Shown piece after piece: positions 49,101 to 60,118 of a stretch of DNA of 64,000 nucleotides; position 1 is the first letter of the stretch, and each line of letters begins with the position of its first letter. The notes below the pieces were generated by a model that was not told where the DNA came from, searched no databases, and was given only the letters and a program-made list of their open reading frames with translations. This DNA comes from Carposina sasakii (lineage: Eukaryota > Arthropoda > Insecta > Lepidoptera > Carposinidae): the NCBI GenBank assembly GCA_014607495.2, contig CP053155.1, forward strand, positions 5,146,001 through 5,210,000. Direction: 5' to 3'. The translations under genes were made by a program, and so were the position numbers.

Positions 49101-49500
49101 GTGTGTTCCCGAAATGGGGTAGCCACAACTGCAGGATTATACAGGTGTAACAGAAAGGGTATGTTAAGCGAAAAGTTGTGTAAATAGCCCACTATAGAGA
49201 ACCTATTTCCAAAATTTGAAACTCGAAATCACATTTTTATTTTTCAAGATTGTATGAAAATTCCTGAGATATTTAAAAATTCTCCATACTGTCGGGAAAA
49301 ATAAACATGTGATTTTGGATCTAAAATTTTGTGGATAGGTTCTCTATAGTGGGCTATTTACATAGCTTTTCGCTTAACATACCCTTTTTGTTACACCCTG
49401 TATAGGAGACACGTTTAGCATAGCATTGACAAACGTAAATTATCTGTGACATGTTTCTAGCTCAATGCCTGAGGAAGTGTCCAAGTTCGCATCGAAGCCT
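49101..49500 (+). repeat. CGGGGTAGCC repeat interrupted by a MITE
   Basis: The left part (GAAATGGGGTAGCCACAACT, to 49139) and right part (from 49403, GGAGACACGTTTAGCATAG) together match the 8161-8290 copy. The break is the MITE at 49140-49402. Confidence 0.65.
49140..49402. mobile_element. TA-flanked MITE, family 1 copy 3
   Basis: Ends TACAGGTGTAACAGAAAGGG and CTTTTTGTTACACCCTGTA; TA flanks at 49138-49139 and 49403-49404. Because it splits a recognisable repeat, the TA duplication can be read directly. Confidence 0.85.
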
Positions 49501-49990
49501 CGCATCGGCACAAGATAGTTTTATATTGGGTGTATAAAAACAGGTCGTGAGTACACACTCGACCATGTATACCTACGTTTATTCGATGTACATACCTATT
49601 AATTAGGCAGATCAAACGGGTTGCGGCGACTATCTGCAACGGATGAGGTGTTCGGATCGGACGAAACACGAAGTTTCAGAGCCTTTTTAAAACATCTCCC
49701 CATCACATCGTATTGGACGGAAAATATTTACTTTAAAAGTGTAATGCCGCTATACCCACGTATAAAACTTACGTGGGTATAGCTATATAATCTAAGGAGC
49801 AAGCTATTTAGTTCCTTGATGACTGTCAAATGAGATTATGAGATCTTCTAGCTGATGCAGATGGATGGATATTATATGTTAAAATCGCTTAATACTGCAG
49901 TATAGACTTGGCTAAATACTGCGTGTAGTAAGTTGCAAAGAGGGCAATTGATACTCTGAAATTGATACATTTGAAGCATATACCAAGGAT

Positions 49991-50779
49991 CTACATTTTA
50001 TTAATATAAAATTCAAATGTCGTAGGCAGGTTGCGGCCACATGATTTGCTTTGCATAGTTTCTGTCGTACCGTTAGTGTACTTCATCAACTGTCGCACCA
50101 AGTTTGTCATATCCAAGTTGGTGTGTACCACCAGTTCAAAGATCCTCAAATGATCCAGTGCTTCATACTCGTCTTTGTATTTCACAGCAACATTGAACAA
50201 CTCGTTCAAATCATCTCTACACTTGTGAAGCATACTCAGGAGGAAGCCGGCTTTGTAGGGTCCAGTCAAGTGAAACTGCTCCTGAAAACTCGAAATACTT
50301 TCAAGCTGGCGCAGAGCATCATCCACGGTTTTCTTAGCAAGAGCTTTGATCTTTATTTTAGTATTTTCCTCTTTATCCTCTTCTATTTTTCTTCGGTAGG
50401 ATTTTCCAATCGTTGTTGCTTCTACATCTGTATCAGTAACTTCGCCGCTATCTTCTTGAACTGAAGTATCCTTTTGAGTTGTAGTTTTTTTTACGGGATA
50501 TAATTTTGATTGTAGCACTTCCTCCACGTTATTGATTTCCTTAGATTCTGCACTTGCTTCTGCGCTAACTTTCTTCCATGCTCGTCTACTAGGTTCTAAT
50601 GATGTGTCAAAACGAGTCTCTACTATTTTTGGTTTAACTTTTGGGTTCAATGTGCTTTTATACTTGCTTAGTTCTATTAAGTTAATCCCCGTACTTTTTT
50701 GAACAGCTGGAACAATTATTTGTTTATTGTTGGTGGTGTTTTTGTTGTAATAACTTACGTTGTCTATAAAAACAGCCAT
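49991..50779 (-). CDS. Unrecognised family, member B (paralog of A)
   Basis: The conserved exon is 49991-50706, opening at a CAG acceptor in the same phase as in A (two bases of a split codon). It reads VQKSTGINLIELSKY, an acidic/Ser-rich linker with KKTTTQKDTS and EVTDTDVEATT, then KALAKKTVDDAL, YKAGFLLSMLHKCRDDL, VAVKYKDEYEALDHLRIFEL and TNLDMTNLVRQLMKY. The last 100 residues align with A without large gaps. The first exon is uncertain. The frame stays open upstream to an ATG at 50779 (262 aa in all), but that start carries no signal peptide and contains a GTAAGT inside. A signal exon further upstream, perhaps the candidate at 51741-51783, is more in line with A. Confidence 0.68.
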   Translation of the reverse strand: MAVFIDNVSYYNKNTTNNKQIIVPAVQKSTGINLIELSKYKSTLNPKVKPKIVETRFDTSLEPSRRAWKKVSAEASAESKEINNVEEVLQSKLYPVKKTTTQKDTSVQEDSGEVTDTDVEATTIGKSYRRKIEEDKEENTKIKIKALAKKTVDDALRQLESISSFQEQFHLTGPYKAGFLLSMLHKCRDDLNELFNVAVKYKDEYEALDHLRIFELVVHTNLDMTNLVRQLMKYTNGTTETMQSKSCGRNLPTTFEFYINKM

Positions 50780-51325
50780 AGCATTGTAGCTGTTACTAAT
50801 AGATAAATGTTATTAAGTATTCTGCGCATGTATGAAAAAGGTGCATAAAACCTCGTAAAGTGCCTGCTACAGTGCCATGATCGCACGGTCATGTCATGTG
50901 AAAGGCTCACTTTGGCCTTGATGACAAGTTGTTTACATTCATTTAGACAATACAAGAATCTTTGGAAAGAGAAGACTTGGACATTAACCTAGCTCGGGCT
51001 TCTGACTAAAACGACCTCCGTATTACGTATGTAACAAAAGCAATGCGATTACATAACTTGTTCAATATTTGCTTATGAAATTCGTATGTATGACATAACA
51101 GCAATAAAAAAAATTGACAATTGAAAATTGTGCAATTTTTGCTGCCGTTTTGCTACTACTTTGCTTAGGTATGTAAGATACGTAAAGCCTAAAGATAAAT
51201 ATTGTGAGTACCTACACTAAACCGAGGAGAATGCATGAAAGATATATGAAATTAAATAAGTGAAATGGGATGTGGTAAACGAAATTCCGAGAACTGGAAT
51301 ACTCTTCCGAGAAAAAGGCGTGATT

Positions 51326-51486
51326 TTATACATATGTATTATACCTACGTAGTGGATACCCAATAATTTCCTTGAACTTCAAACTAGGAGCCATTGTCAT
51401 TTGAAATGGTTTGTCTACATTGGCTTTAAGGGTATATTGATCACGTTTTACTTCTATGAGATTAATTCCAGAGCTTATTTGTATAG
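51326..51486 (-). pseudogene. Leftover or alternative first-domain exon of the A/B family (C)
   Basis: After an acceptor (TTATTTTAG) in the same phase as A and B, the exon reads IQISSGINLIEVKRDQYTLK. This aligns with VQKSTGINLIELSKYKSTLN of B. It then diverges and hits a stop at 51326-51328, with no C-terminal domain following. It is either a truncated third gene or a spare exon of B. Confidence 0.45.
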
Positions 51487-51654
51487 CTAAAATAAATAAT
51501 TCATTATATACCTACACATAGAAACCTATTTAAAATGTAAAAAATTATTTAAATACGACTGTATGAGTGATATTGCAAAAGACTCTCCTTTTGGCTGTTG
51601 ACCTTATTTTATAAATGAAATTGTATTAGGCGTTACAATTCGGAAGTTCATTCA

Positions 51655-51912
51655 CTATGGGTGCGCCCACCACCGGGCCCTACACCCTCCACTGACCCTC
51701 GGATCTGATAACTCATAACTGCGAAAATAGGCACTTGCACTAACTACAATCGCCACGAGAAACCAGACCCGAGCATCTAGCATACAAGATAATACATCGC
51801 ACTATTTGCGAAATCAAAAACTAGATTAATAATCTTCATATGTTTCGCCAACAACCGTGGAATCCTCAGGGTCAGTGGAGGGTGTAGGGCCCGGCGGTGT
51901 GCGCACCCATAG
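51655..51912. repeat. Inverted pair of a GTGGAGGGTGTAGGGCC repeat
   Basis: 51655-51705 reads CTATGGGTGCGCCCACCACC and onward. 51862-51912 is its reverse complement with few changes (about 48 bp arms). A related stretch lies at 61700-61760 and a shorter one at 42415-42455, so the unit is a dispersed repeat. Confidence 0.6.
51741..51783 (-). CDS. Possible signal-peptide exon for member B or C
   Basis: ATG at 51783 opens MLDARVWFLVAIVV, a good signal-peptide core. A GTGCAAGT donor follows one base into the next codon, the phase needed to join 51486 or 50706. Against it: part of the stretch belongs to a dispersed repeat (see 51655-51912), and the donor is weak. Confidence 0.25.
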
Positions 51913-53061
51913 TGGACTTATTTTAGTAAAATGAGATAGAAATAAGAGTAGTCTTTTACAAACAAAAAATATTAAATAGAATAAGTTTTTGCATGTCTCC
52001 CATAACAAAATATGCATGAACTAGACTTTAACATCATGTAACAATATTACTCATATTTTATGCAAAATAAATAATTTGAATATATTTCACACGATTCTAA
52101 AGGAAAATGTAATAGGTACCTACTTACATAAAATAATAATAAAAACCTTCCACATGCTAACACTCATGTAGCACCACTTACAGTTTATAGTGTAATTTTA
52201 AATCCATGAAAATTATCTTTGATTAAATGAACAAAGTTTTTATTTTCATTGTTTATTGCATTACGATATTACCTATATATATCTAGTTATTATATGTTAT
52301 TTGCGTACTTGTTAGAACCTACTTATAGTTTTTTAGGCTTACAATTGGGACATAGAGTTGTATATTTTAAAATAATACAAGCGGAAATCAAAAATACATT
52401 TAATAACAGAGTCTTAGGCTTAGATTATATCAGTACGTATCTACCTATAACAAATTGATGGCCTCCTTAGGGAGATGCGGCTCATGTACCTACTCGTAGA
52501 GTGAGTAGATCTATTATAATTCCAAGTCTTTGGAAAAGTTTGTGAAAATGTGAACATATTTTTCTATTATTTCGATGTTTGTTACTACACTATTACAAAA
52601 ACTACCGGATAGATTTCGATGAAACTTAAAATTTATTTGTTTAGACACTCATACGGACGAAGTTGCGGGTATCACCTAGTATTAAATTTTCATGGAAGTG
52701 TATATTTTCTCACGCCACGTAGGCCGCGATATGACTAACGGTCAATTGATAGAGTTTTCATGAAAACATATGAAACAAAATAATATTTGTTCTGCGATCT
52801 CAGCAGAGAAATTAGCCGTTATCAACAAAATGGTTTCACAGGTTGATAACCCCGTAAAGGTTAGAAGATATAATCAAACTTTAACCAAAATCTTGTTTAA
52901 CAAATAATTGTTTGCACTTGGCACTATATTGAGTCAGCACCATTGTAATGAAATAAATAGGTATACTTAATGCATTGTCGTTTGAATATAACATGAGCAA
53001 TATCTTAAACACAGCTTTTTCCACCCAAGTGGGGATAAATACAAATAACTCATACATTTTT

Positions 53062-56000
53062 TCATAACAAGTAAGGCTTGATGATATTTGCAATGAACCA
53101 CTGCTGGGAAAACTGGAGATGATCACCATCAGTGGACAGCAGTACCAACTTCCCGGCTTGATCCAGTTTCTTCAGTCCAATGCGATCCTGGAATAAAGAT
53201 ACTATTGTTTAATGTATCGGTCGGTGCCCATCTAAATCTATCCCTACTTCCTAAAATGTGGGATTATGGCGTTAGTATCAAATCGATTTGATAAGTTTTT
53301 ATACACTTTTAATTCCTATTCGTTTATAGTTTTCTTCTAGCTATAAACGAAAAGTTAGATATAGTCAATAATATATACACATTCTCGTATTATAGCCACG
53401 TCAGTTCTAGGCCAAATTTAATAAGGGGTGAGCCTACCGCTTCTTTTCGGGCATAAATACAACCAACTAGATCAACAGGCAGCCTGATACGTAGCAGTAG
53501 CAGTAAAAACAAAGCAGTAGCAAATTGACAGCGAAAATTTTACAATACTTTGCATTGAAATATCATAATCCTTTTGTGAGATTGCTGTTACGTAGTAGGT
53601 AGTAGCAAAAGCAATAACAAAAACAATATTTGCAGCAATAGCAAATATTATACAATTTTTGCTATCGTAACTATTGCTTTTTCTAATTATTAGATTGGTA
53701 GCCGTAACGAATCTAATAGGAAACGTTTCCGAGTAATTTCAAAATCATTAATAACTACTTTTAATAAAATTATGGTCAGAGTCAGGAAAAGAATACAGAT
53801 TAGTTTGTAGGACTCAGTAAAGACAGTCAAGGTCACGGTTAATGGCTGAGACTAAAGACGTTAAAGCTATTAAAAATTATTGCAAACAAACACTTGCAGA
53901 GAGCCAGTGAGATAAATGACAGTCAAAGCAATATCATCAAGGATATCCTAGTGATAACATGCCGCATAACAAAGGTCCAGTCTCTTTGTCTTAAAGGGGT
54001 GACAAAATAGATAAGAAGAAACAAACATTGACATTGTGATTATAGATGTTTACGAGTAATTATCTATGTAAATGTTTGGCATATGTACTTGTACATACCC
54101 GCAATTAATTTAGAGACTTGAGAGCTAGTTTTCCCAAATACTTCTAAGCCTTTATTTATTTTCTCTTTAATTTATAAATGTCGTGTAACTATTTCATTTA
54201 TTATTGAAGTCTATACGTATATAAGTCGACAGCCGATTGGTCTAGTAGGTAGTGACCCTGCCTGCGACGCCATAGGTCCTGGGTTCGAATCCCGGTAGGT
54301 GCAAACGTTGATATGATGAATATCGATGTTTGTTTCCGAGTCATGGATGTTTCTATACTTATCTATGTATTTATATACCGTTGCTTAGTACCCACGACAC
54401 AAGAACTTAGGGATCTTAATGTGGGACTAGGTTAATGTGTTGTGTAGTGAGTGAATATTTATTTATTATTATTATACAAATACAAATGCAAACTATATAA
54501 TAAATCGATGTTTGTGCACGCTAATCTCAGAAACGGCTGAACCGATTTCGATGCAGTTTTCAGGAATATGTTGTGACAGGTCCCACTTAACATATAGGCT
54601 ACTTTTTATTCCGGGAAAACTTTTTATCCCGGATAATATCGACATCTTATTTGTTCTACAGCGCACGTGGACGGAGTCGCGGGCGTCCACTAGCTATAGA
54701 TATTTCTAAAGATGTAAAAAGAACTAACCTGTGTATAAATCCTAGAACTATCCAACGGCTCCAACTCGACGGCCTGCCCAGGTTTGTAAAATCCAAACCA
54801 CTCCGTCTCTCGCGGCTGCACAATACTGTCATTGTTAAACTTGACCAGTACGAGGCGATCCAATCGATTCAGGTTGGTGATGTACGTCTGGTTGATGGAC
54901 ACCTCATTGTTGATGTCTGAGAGGAAGATACTGTTCTCCTTGTATATTTTTTCGTTGAGAGGATCGTGCCAGTAGGTTGCTTGGACCAGCGAGCTTTGGA
55001 CCCAGCTGGAAATGAGAGTAAGGTTATGTAGAAATTGAATTCAAATAGGTACATGCACAATATTTTTCTTGGAGGCAGAGTACACGGACCTCTATTTGCT
55101 AGGGTCCTGATGTCGATTTCGCTTCATCGACATTCTTCATGAAAGCTCGTCGGTTTACTCTTGATGTAACCTTTCTCTAGATAAAATACGTATTTGAGTC
55201 CTTTAAAACAATTGACAAATATAAAAACTGCAAGTTGCAGTTTGAAGTTTTTTATATTAGCTAATGGCAATATTATTATTGTCGTTATTTCCTGTGTATA
55301 TAGAATGCCTGCTGTATAATATGCCTGTAGGTAAGGAGCAAATTTACATTTTAAATTAAGTGTAGGTACCTACTAAAACAAAACTTTGATTCGTAGTTGT
55401 TTTTGGTATATGGATCAGTATGGAAAAAATACGAACTCTTACAGAAATCGAACTATCGATATGTAATATGGGATTACCTGTTTTTTGTGCTAGTTGAATA
55501 CATCTTTGCAAAGATTATATCATAAATGTAGGTATGTGGATAGAATACCTACTCTGTTGTATTGGCAATACTCGAAGAGTATGTTAGTCTATAATGTGTA
55601 TGTGAAAACGTTACATAACGGCTGCAAATATTTAATATTGACTTAACAACCAACCTGACACGAGGATTTCTGTAATACCTACACACTTCTGACCACTCTG
55701 ACTGACTATTTCTTTGTTAGCGTATACTAGCGTGATAGAAAATCTATGATTATAAAATTATTAATAAAGAAATGGAAAAAATTCTTCACCCGAGTGGGAA
55801 TAGAACCTACGACCACTGCAAACCGTGCCAGCCGCTCAAACCACTGAGCTACCGGGTCTATCTATGATTAGTTGAGGCAGTTTTTAAGGAATAAAGGGCA
55901 TCGTAAAACATCGAAATAATAGTACAACACTACAAAAACAATTTTCAAAAAGCTTAAGGTCTTAAACACTCCAAAATTACAACTTTATCACAAATAAAAT

Positions 56001-59000
56001 ATTAATATAAATGTAATTTCTCAGAAAACCAAATAGGTAATGAAGTAAGTACATGCCCATCATCTACCTTGTTTACCTGTAGTTACGTTACTAAAATATG
56101 TTACTTTGATATGCAAAATATGAATTAGGCCTAACGATAAAGCTTTTTAACTGAGTTGACCTTGAAATAAATTCTTGCAAAGTTATTCGTTGAATAATTT
56201 CACAAATTGCTTACAAATGGTCAAGGCAAGTCTAATTTGTAAACCTGACAGAGTGATAAGGAAAGGCCACTTTAATGTAGACCTAGAAACTGCACGTAGG
56301 TTAGTTTGGAGTTTTTGATGCAATACCTACCGATGGAATCTGTTATCTTAGGTACCCTATTAAATTCAAAAAGATTGACTTTACTCGTATCAGCTAGTTC
56401 ATTACAATTGAGATTGCGTATAACCTAAGTGGCCCTTGGTCTGTCATTACTTCTGTCTTTGAGATTTTTACGGTAAACCGGGCAAGCGAGTCGGTATGTG
56501 TTGAGAGATGAGTTGAGAGCCTGACTATGGATATCAATTACTATTTACATACACCAAACGGCTGTTTAACCAAAATGGTGTAGCTTTAACTGCAAGATCA
56601 GCTTTAACTGCAAGATCACCTGCAGATACAGCAGTTTAAAATAGCGAAACTGTAAATGAACAATGTGACAAGCCTCTGCGAACACCCCTGAGTCTACTCT
56701 TACGATACGCACAAAGAAGATGCAGCTGATGTACCTACCTTTAACCACACTTTAACCACACTTTTTTCTGTTGTAACATGGACTACCTACATAAATAATA
56801 GACTACCTGTAATAGGCTGCATAGTTGAGCAGTTTCCGTATGTAGTCGCAGTTCTTATGCTGTAGCGCTCCGCAGTGGGGAAGACCGTACACTCCCTGAT
56901 GTTGTCCACCCAGGGTGATGAGGTTCTTTACGCGCGGAATCCTGTGACCACATCTTTGAACAACTGCCCGCCTGGAAATCAAATGATATATTTTGTTATG
57001 GTTCTCTGAACTCAGTAAAAATGATGATGATGATCTCCGACCGTATTTCGGCCAAGGCGACCAATCTCTACGGAGATTGGCCAGGTACGCAGGAGATATT
57101 ATAGTGCACAAGTGTGTGCGCAAACACAGATGCACTCTCTATTCCGTTACTCTCAGAGTCCGATGGGACGGAAAGCTCAGTAAAGATACTCGTAGTATGT
57201 ATGGGCGGTTATATCGGCTTATTCCTGAAGGTTGCTGAAGAATCTATTGCTCTCCAGTTCCTAGCGGATCAATGATTTTTTTTTACTATAGATAAGTACG
57301 TATTAATTTCCAATGAATTCTCTTCCATGTAATGTAAAGATAATTTATAAAAGCGTACAATATTCAGTAGAATATTCATTAATTAGTGAAGTTTAGTCAA
57401 ATTGTAGATTCCAAACAAATGGAAATAAAATATAATAATTTTAAAATATCATGGTACCGTTGGTAACCAAAGTATGAACATTACCTTTTTGAAAACAACC
57501 AAAGAATCGTGGACCTCTGGGAATAAGTCGTTTTTTCACCTCAAATTGGATGTACATACATACATACATACATATAATCACGCCTTTATCCCTTACGGGG
57601 TAGGCAGAGCACCAAGGGCCGATAGAACCACATGGTGCCACTTCTGACCAATTTTGAGGGTATAGTTGAGATGTACAAGTTCGGTTACTATGTATCAAAT
57701 TGGATGTCCGCACATTAAATGAAGACAATATTTACCTTTGAAACAATGAACATACCCTAATTCTATTACAATAAACATAACAAGAACTGAACAATAGGGT
57801 ATTGAATTTACACACAGATATAGATGTACATAGACACCGCACAAAAGTTGTTAACAATTCGCATTTATACGTTTGATTTAAATGTTGTGACAATAAACAC
57901 CTCATAAGATCAACACTGCTGTCTGCTTGTTTAAAAATTATAATGAGGACCTCACCATTTTTTGAAAATTACATATTGTATAATTTAATTTGATACATAT
58001 TCATTATATTTGATGTTAATATCTTGTTAAATATCGTATCTAACGGGTGTATAAATTTAAGTACATACACACAATTTATTAGTAGCAGCACCAAAGACTG
58101 CATGTTCTACCAAATCGTAGCGACTAAGCCGAATGGAGAAACAGAGCGCGGGTTATGTTATGACAGTGATGGGCGCTCAGACTTGCTTTCAGCGCACTAT
58201 TTTCTCACTCCGCTTTTCCGCTACATTTCATTGGACCGACAGCTTAACGACTCCAAGTGTCAATAGGTCGTAAATTCTTAATCGATTTATACGAGTTCAA
58301 TGGAACGCGGGCACAAAGTAGAGCATTGCACTCATTTAGGGCACGTTAAGTAGGTACACTACACCTGCGTCATCTACCTCATATACATCAGTGGCGTTTG
58401 TAAACTTATTACCATGAAGCCGAATTTAAGGGGAGCCGTGATTAATTAATATACCTACTTGCACACTTGGATCTAATGGGAGTTAACTCAAAAACTGTGT
58501 TACGAATCCAATATGACTCTTAGTAGAGTAAGGAATCTGGTGACATTGGTTACAAAAATTGCACTATTTTACTCCATTCTGTCATAAGTACATAATATGA
58601 CAATGTGACTGCTAAAGTTTGCTCAAGGAGCCCTATATCATGCGTTATTTATTTAAACAAGTTTTTATGACCAAATGTTGTTACACCACTCCCTTCTCAT
58701 ACTCGCTCCATGATATTATTACTTACAAGAACTGTCCTCCTTGCGAGAATCCTATAGCGTTGAACCCTCCAGCCAGCTTCGGGTCCTCAGCCAGGGTCTT
58801 ACAGACCACTTCCACCTGTTTGTTGGGGTTCATTAGGTACCCATTTTCCATATCTTCGATCTGATTGGATCCTATCCTGAGGGAGGTTATGTAGGTGTTG
58901 GGAAGCTGCTGCTTGAGGAAGCGCATGAAACTGCCCAAACTGTAGAATGCACAGCATGTGTCCCCTGAAAAATTGCATTTTGGTTTTGTAAAATTTGGAT

Positions 59001-60118
59001 TTATCGGAGCATTTTGCATATATACTTGTGTCAGGGTGTTAGTAGAACGGATTAGTCGACGTCGATAGATAGTATCTATCGGAACAATCGATCGGTCAAT
59101 ATATGGTATGTCGATGGATTAGTCGACGTCGATCAATAGTTTTTACCAGACCAATTGATCACTCGCTGATCGACGGCATCGAGATATGGTAGAATGGTTT
59201 AGTCGACGTCGATCGATAGTTTTTAACCAAATAATATTAAAACTACCTTTTCGAGTCCATCGACTGGCAATCGATCGATTGGTTATGGTTAGTCGAACAG
59301 TATCTGTCGATCAAAAGCTACTAGACCAGTCGATCGATAGATCGGTCTGATAACTCTCTCAACCGCCCGTTTTGATTACAAGATTCTTGGAAAAAATTAA
59401 AAAAAAAATATTCCTACCTTTGTATGATTGTTTAATCTACAACCCAGTCAGTGGAACGGACAGTACCTACCCATTTACGTAATTTAATACCTTACTTTCT
59501 TCTTGACAATAACTATAATATACTAGCGGATTCGCGCGACTTTCGTCATATACTTAGGTAATAAAGCCCATGTATAATTCTAATCTAATCCCACTTACTA
59601 TCCCTCAGCTATAAAACTGCTAAGTTTCATCAAAATCTGTTAGGTAGTTGATGCGTGAAAAAGTAGGAAATAACCATCTAAACATTATTCTCACTAGCTT
59701 TTATCAACTTTACTTAATAAAACTTTATTGTATAGGTAGGTACAATAAAGAATAAGAAGATAATTCGTGGGATGGGATATAAAACTAAGTATAAATAAAT
59801 TTTAAAGTACCTATCTAGGTAAGTATCAAAAAATAATTAGAAATAAGTATACATACTTATTGTTACAAAATTTTTAACCAGACGTTGGATTCATCATGAG
59901 GTAAATTATATTATCTATTAATAGAATGTAAACTTAGTTGTTATTGCTATTTAGCTACTTATCTACGTGTCTAATTATAAATTTACTAGGTAGGTACAGT
60001 CTGGTATAATGTATGAAATAAATTATTTCCACTCACCCATCCCATGCCATAGTACTACAGGCGTAGAACAGCTAACGAGCGTGACAAACGCAAAACACAA
60101 CCCTATTCTGGCCAACAT
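53062..60118 (-). CDS. Ppt1: Palmitoyl-protein thioesterase 1 (five exons)
   Basis: Exons in transcript order 60037-60118, 58727-58964, 56807-56971, 54729-55005 and 53062-53187 join in phase to 295 aa (human PPT1 is 306). The enzyme removes palmitate from cysteines of proteins being degraded in the lysosome. A signal peptide (about 1-18) leads to [12 protein letters not shown]. The alpha/beta-hydrolase triad is complete: Ser101 in GFSQGG, Asp221 in FNNDSIVQP and His277 in GDHLQF. Other family blocks are [31 protein letters not shown] and [14 protein letters not shown] at 200-202 is a possible glycosylation site. Nothing in the sequence looks broken. The 7 kb span carries introns full of repeats. 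Confidence 0.96.
53484..53700. mobile_element. Palindromic MITE (AGCGAAAATT family), diverged copy
   Basis: CCTGATACGTAGCAGTAGCA and a matching inverted TAGTAGCAAAAGCAATAAC arm resemble 7754-7949; much decayed. It lies in intron 4 of Ppt1. Confidence 0.45.
54228..54480 (+). repeat. tRNA-derived SINE
   Basis: GCCGATTGGTCTAGTAGG resembles an A box, GGTTCGAATCCCGGTAGGTG a B box. The body contains TCCGAGTCATGGATGTTTC and it ends in a TTATT-rich tail, standing opposite to Ppt1 in intron 4. Confidence 0.75.
54494..54694 (-). repeat. ACTAGTGGACGCCCGCG interspersed repeat, copy f
   Basis: Reverse orientation, ending GAGTCGCGGGCGTCCACTAG, some 35 bases downstream of Ppt1 exon 4. Confidence 0.7.
55760..55860 (-). 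repeat. tRNA-derived SINE, reverse copy
   Basis: AAATGGAAAAAATTCTTCAC, then CCGAGTGGGAATAGAACC (reverse B box) and CTCAAACCACTGAGCTACC (reverse A box). It lies in intron 3 of Ppt1. Confidence 0.65.
57010..57185 (+). repeat. LINE-tail-like repeat, uninterrupted copy
   Basis: Serves as the empty-site reference for the MITE insertion at 6510: GCAGGAGATATTATAGTGCA. In intron 2 of Ppt1. Confidence 0.65.
57555..57690 (-). repeat. Reverse copy of the 17100-17230 repeat
   Basis: A CATA-unit tract, CCTTTATCCCTTACGGGGTA and AGAACCACATGGTGCCACTT. Confidence 0.65.
59041..59345. repeat. TCGA-rich irregular tandem array
   Basis: TTAGTCGACGTCGAT-type cores begin at 59051, 59118 and 59198 with a weaker one near 59286 (spacing 67, 80, 88). 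Each is followed by ATCGATCGATAG-like palindromes. It lies in intron 1 of Ppt1. Confidence 0.65.

Larger units (their letters stand above)
42065..49990. other. 8 kb between paralogs A and B
   Basis: It holds an interspersed repeat at 42822-43070 (CAAAGGCCTCCCCATCCTCG), a possible terminal exon at 43214, an RTE tail near 44243, a LINE remnant at 44490-45170, a palindromic element at 46050, and a MITE at 49140. GC-richer stretches at 46795-46960 and 47400-47540 have no open frame. Confidence 0.55.

Noticed and set aside
54241..54300. Possible functional tRNA gene
   Set aside because: A and B boxes are present, but the cloverleaf is incomplete and a SINE body follows; similar decayed copies occur at 31500 and 55760.
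56803..57135. 110-codon open frame on the - strand
   Set aside because: Only 56807-56971 is real (Ppt1 exon 3); the rest is intron and a LINE-tail repeat read through.
58024..58266. 80-codon open frame in Ppt1 intron 2
   Set aside because: No homology recognised; looks random.
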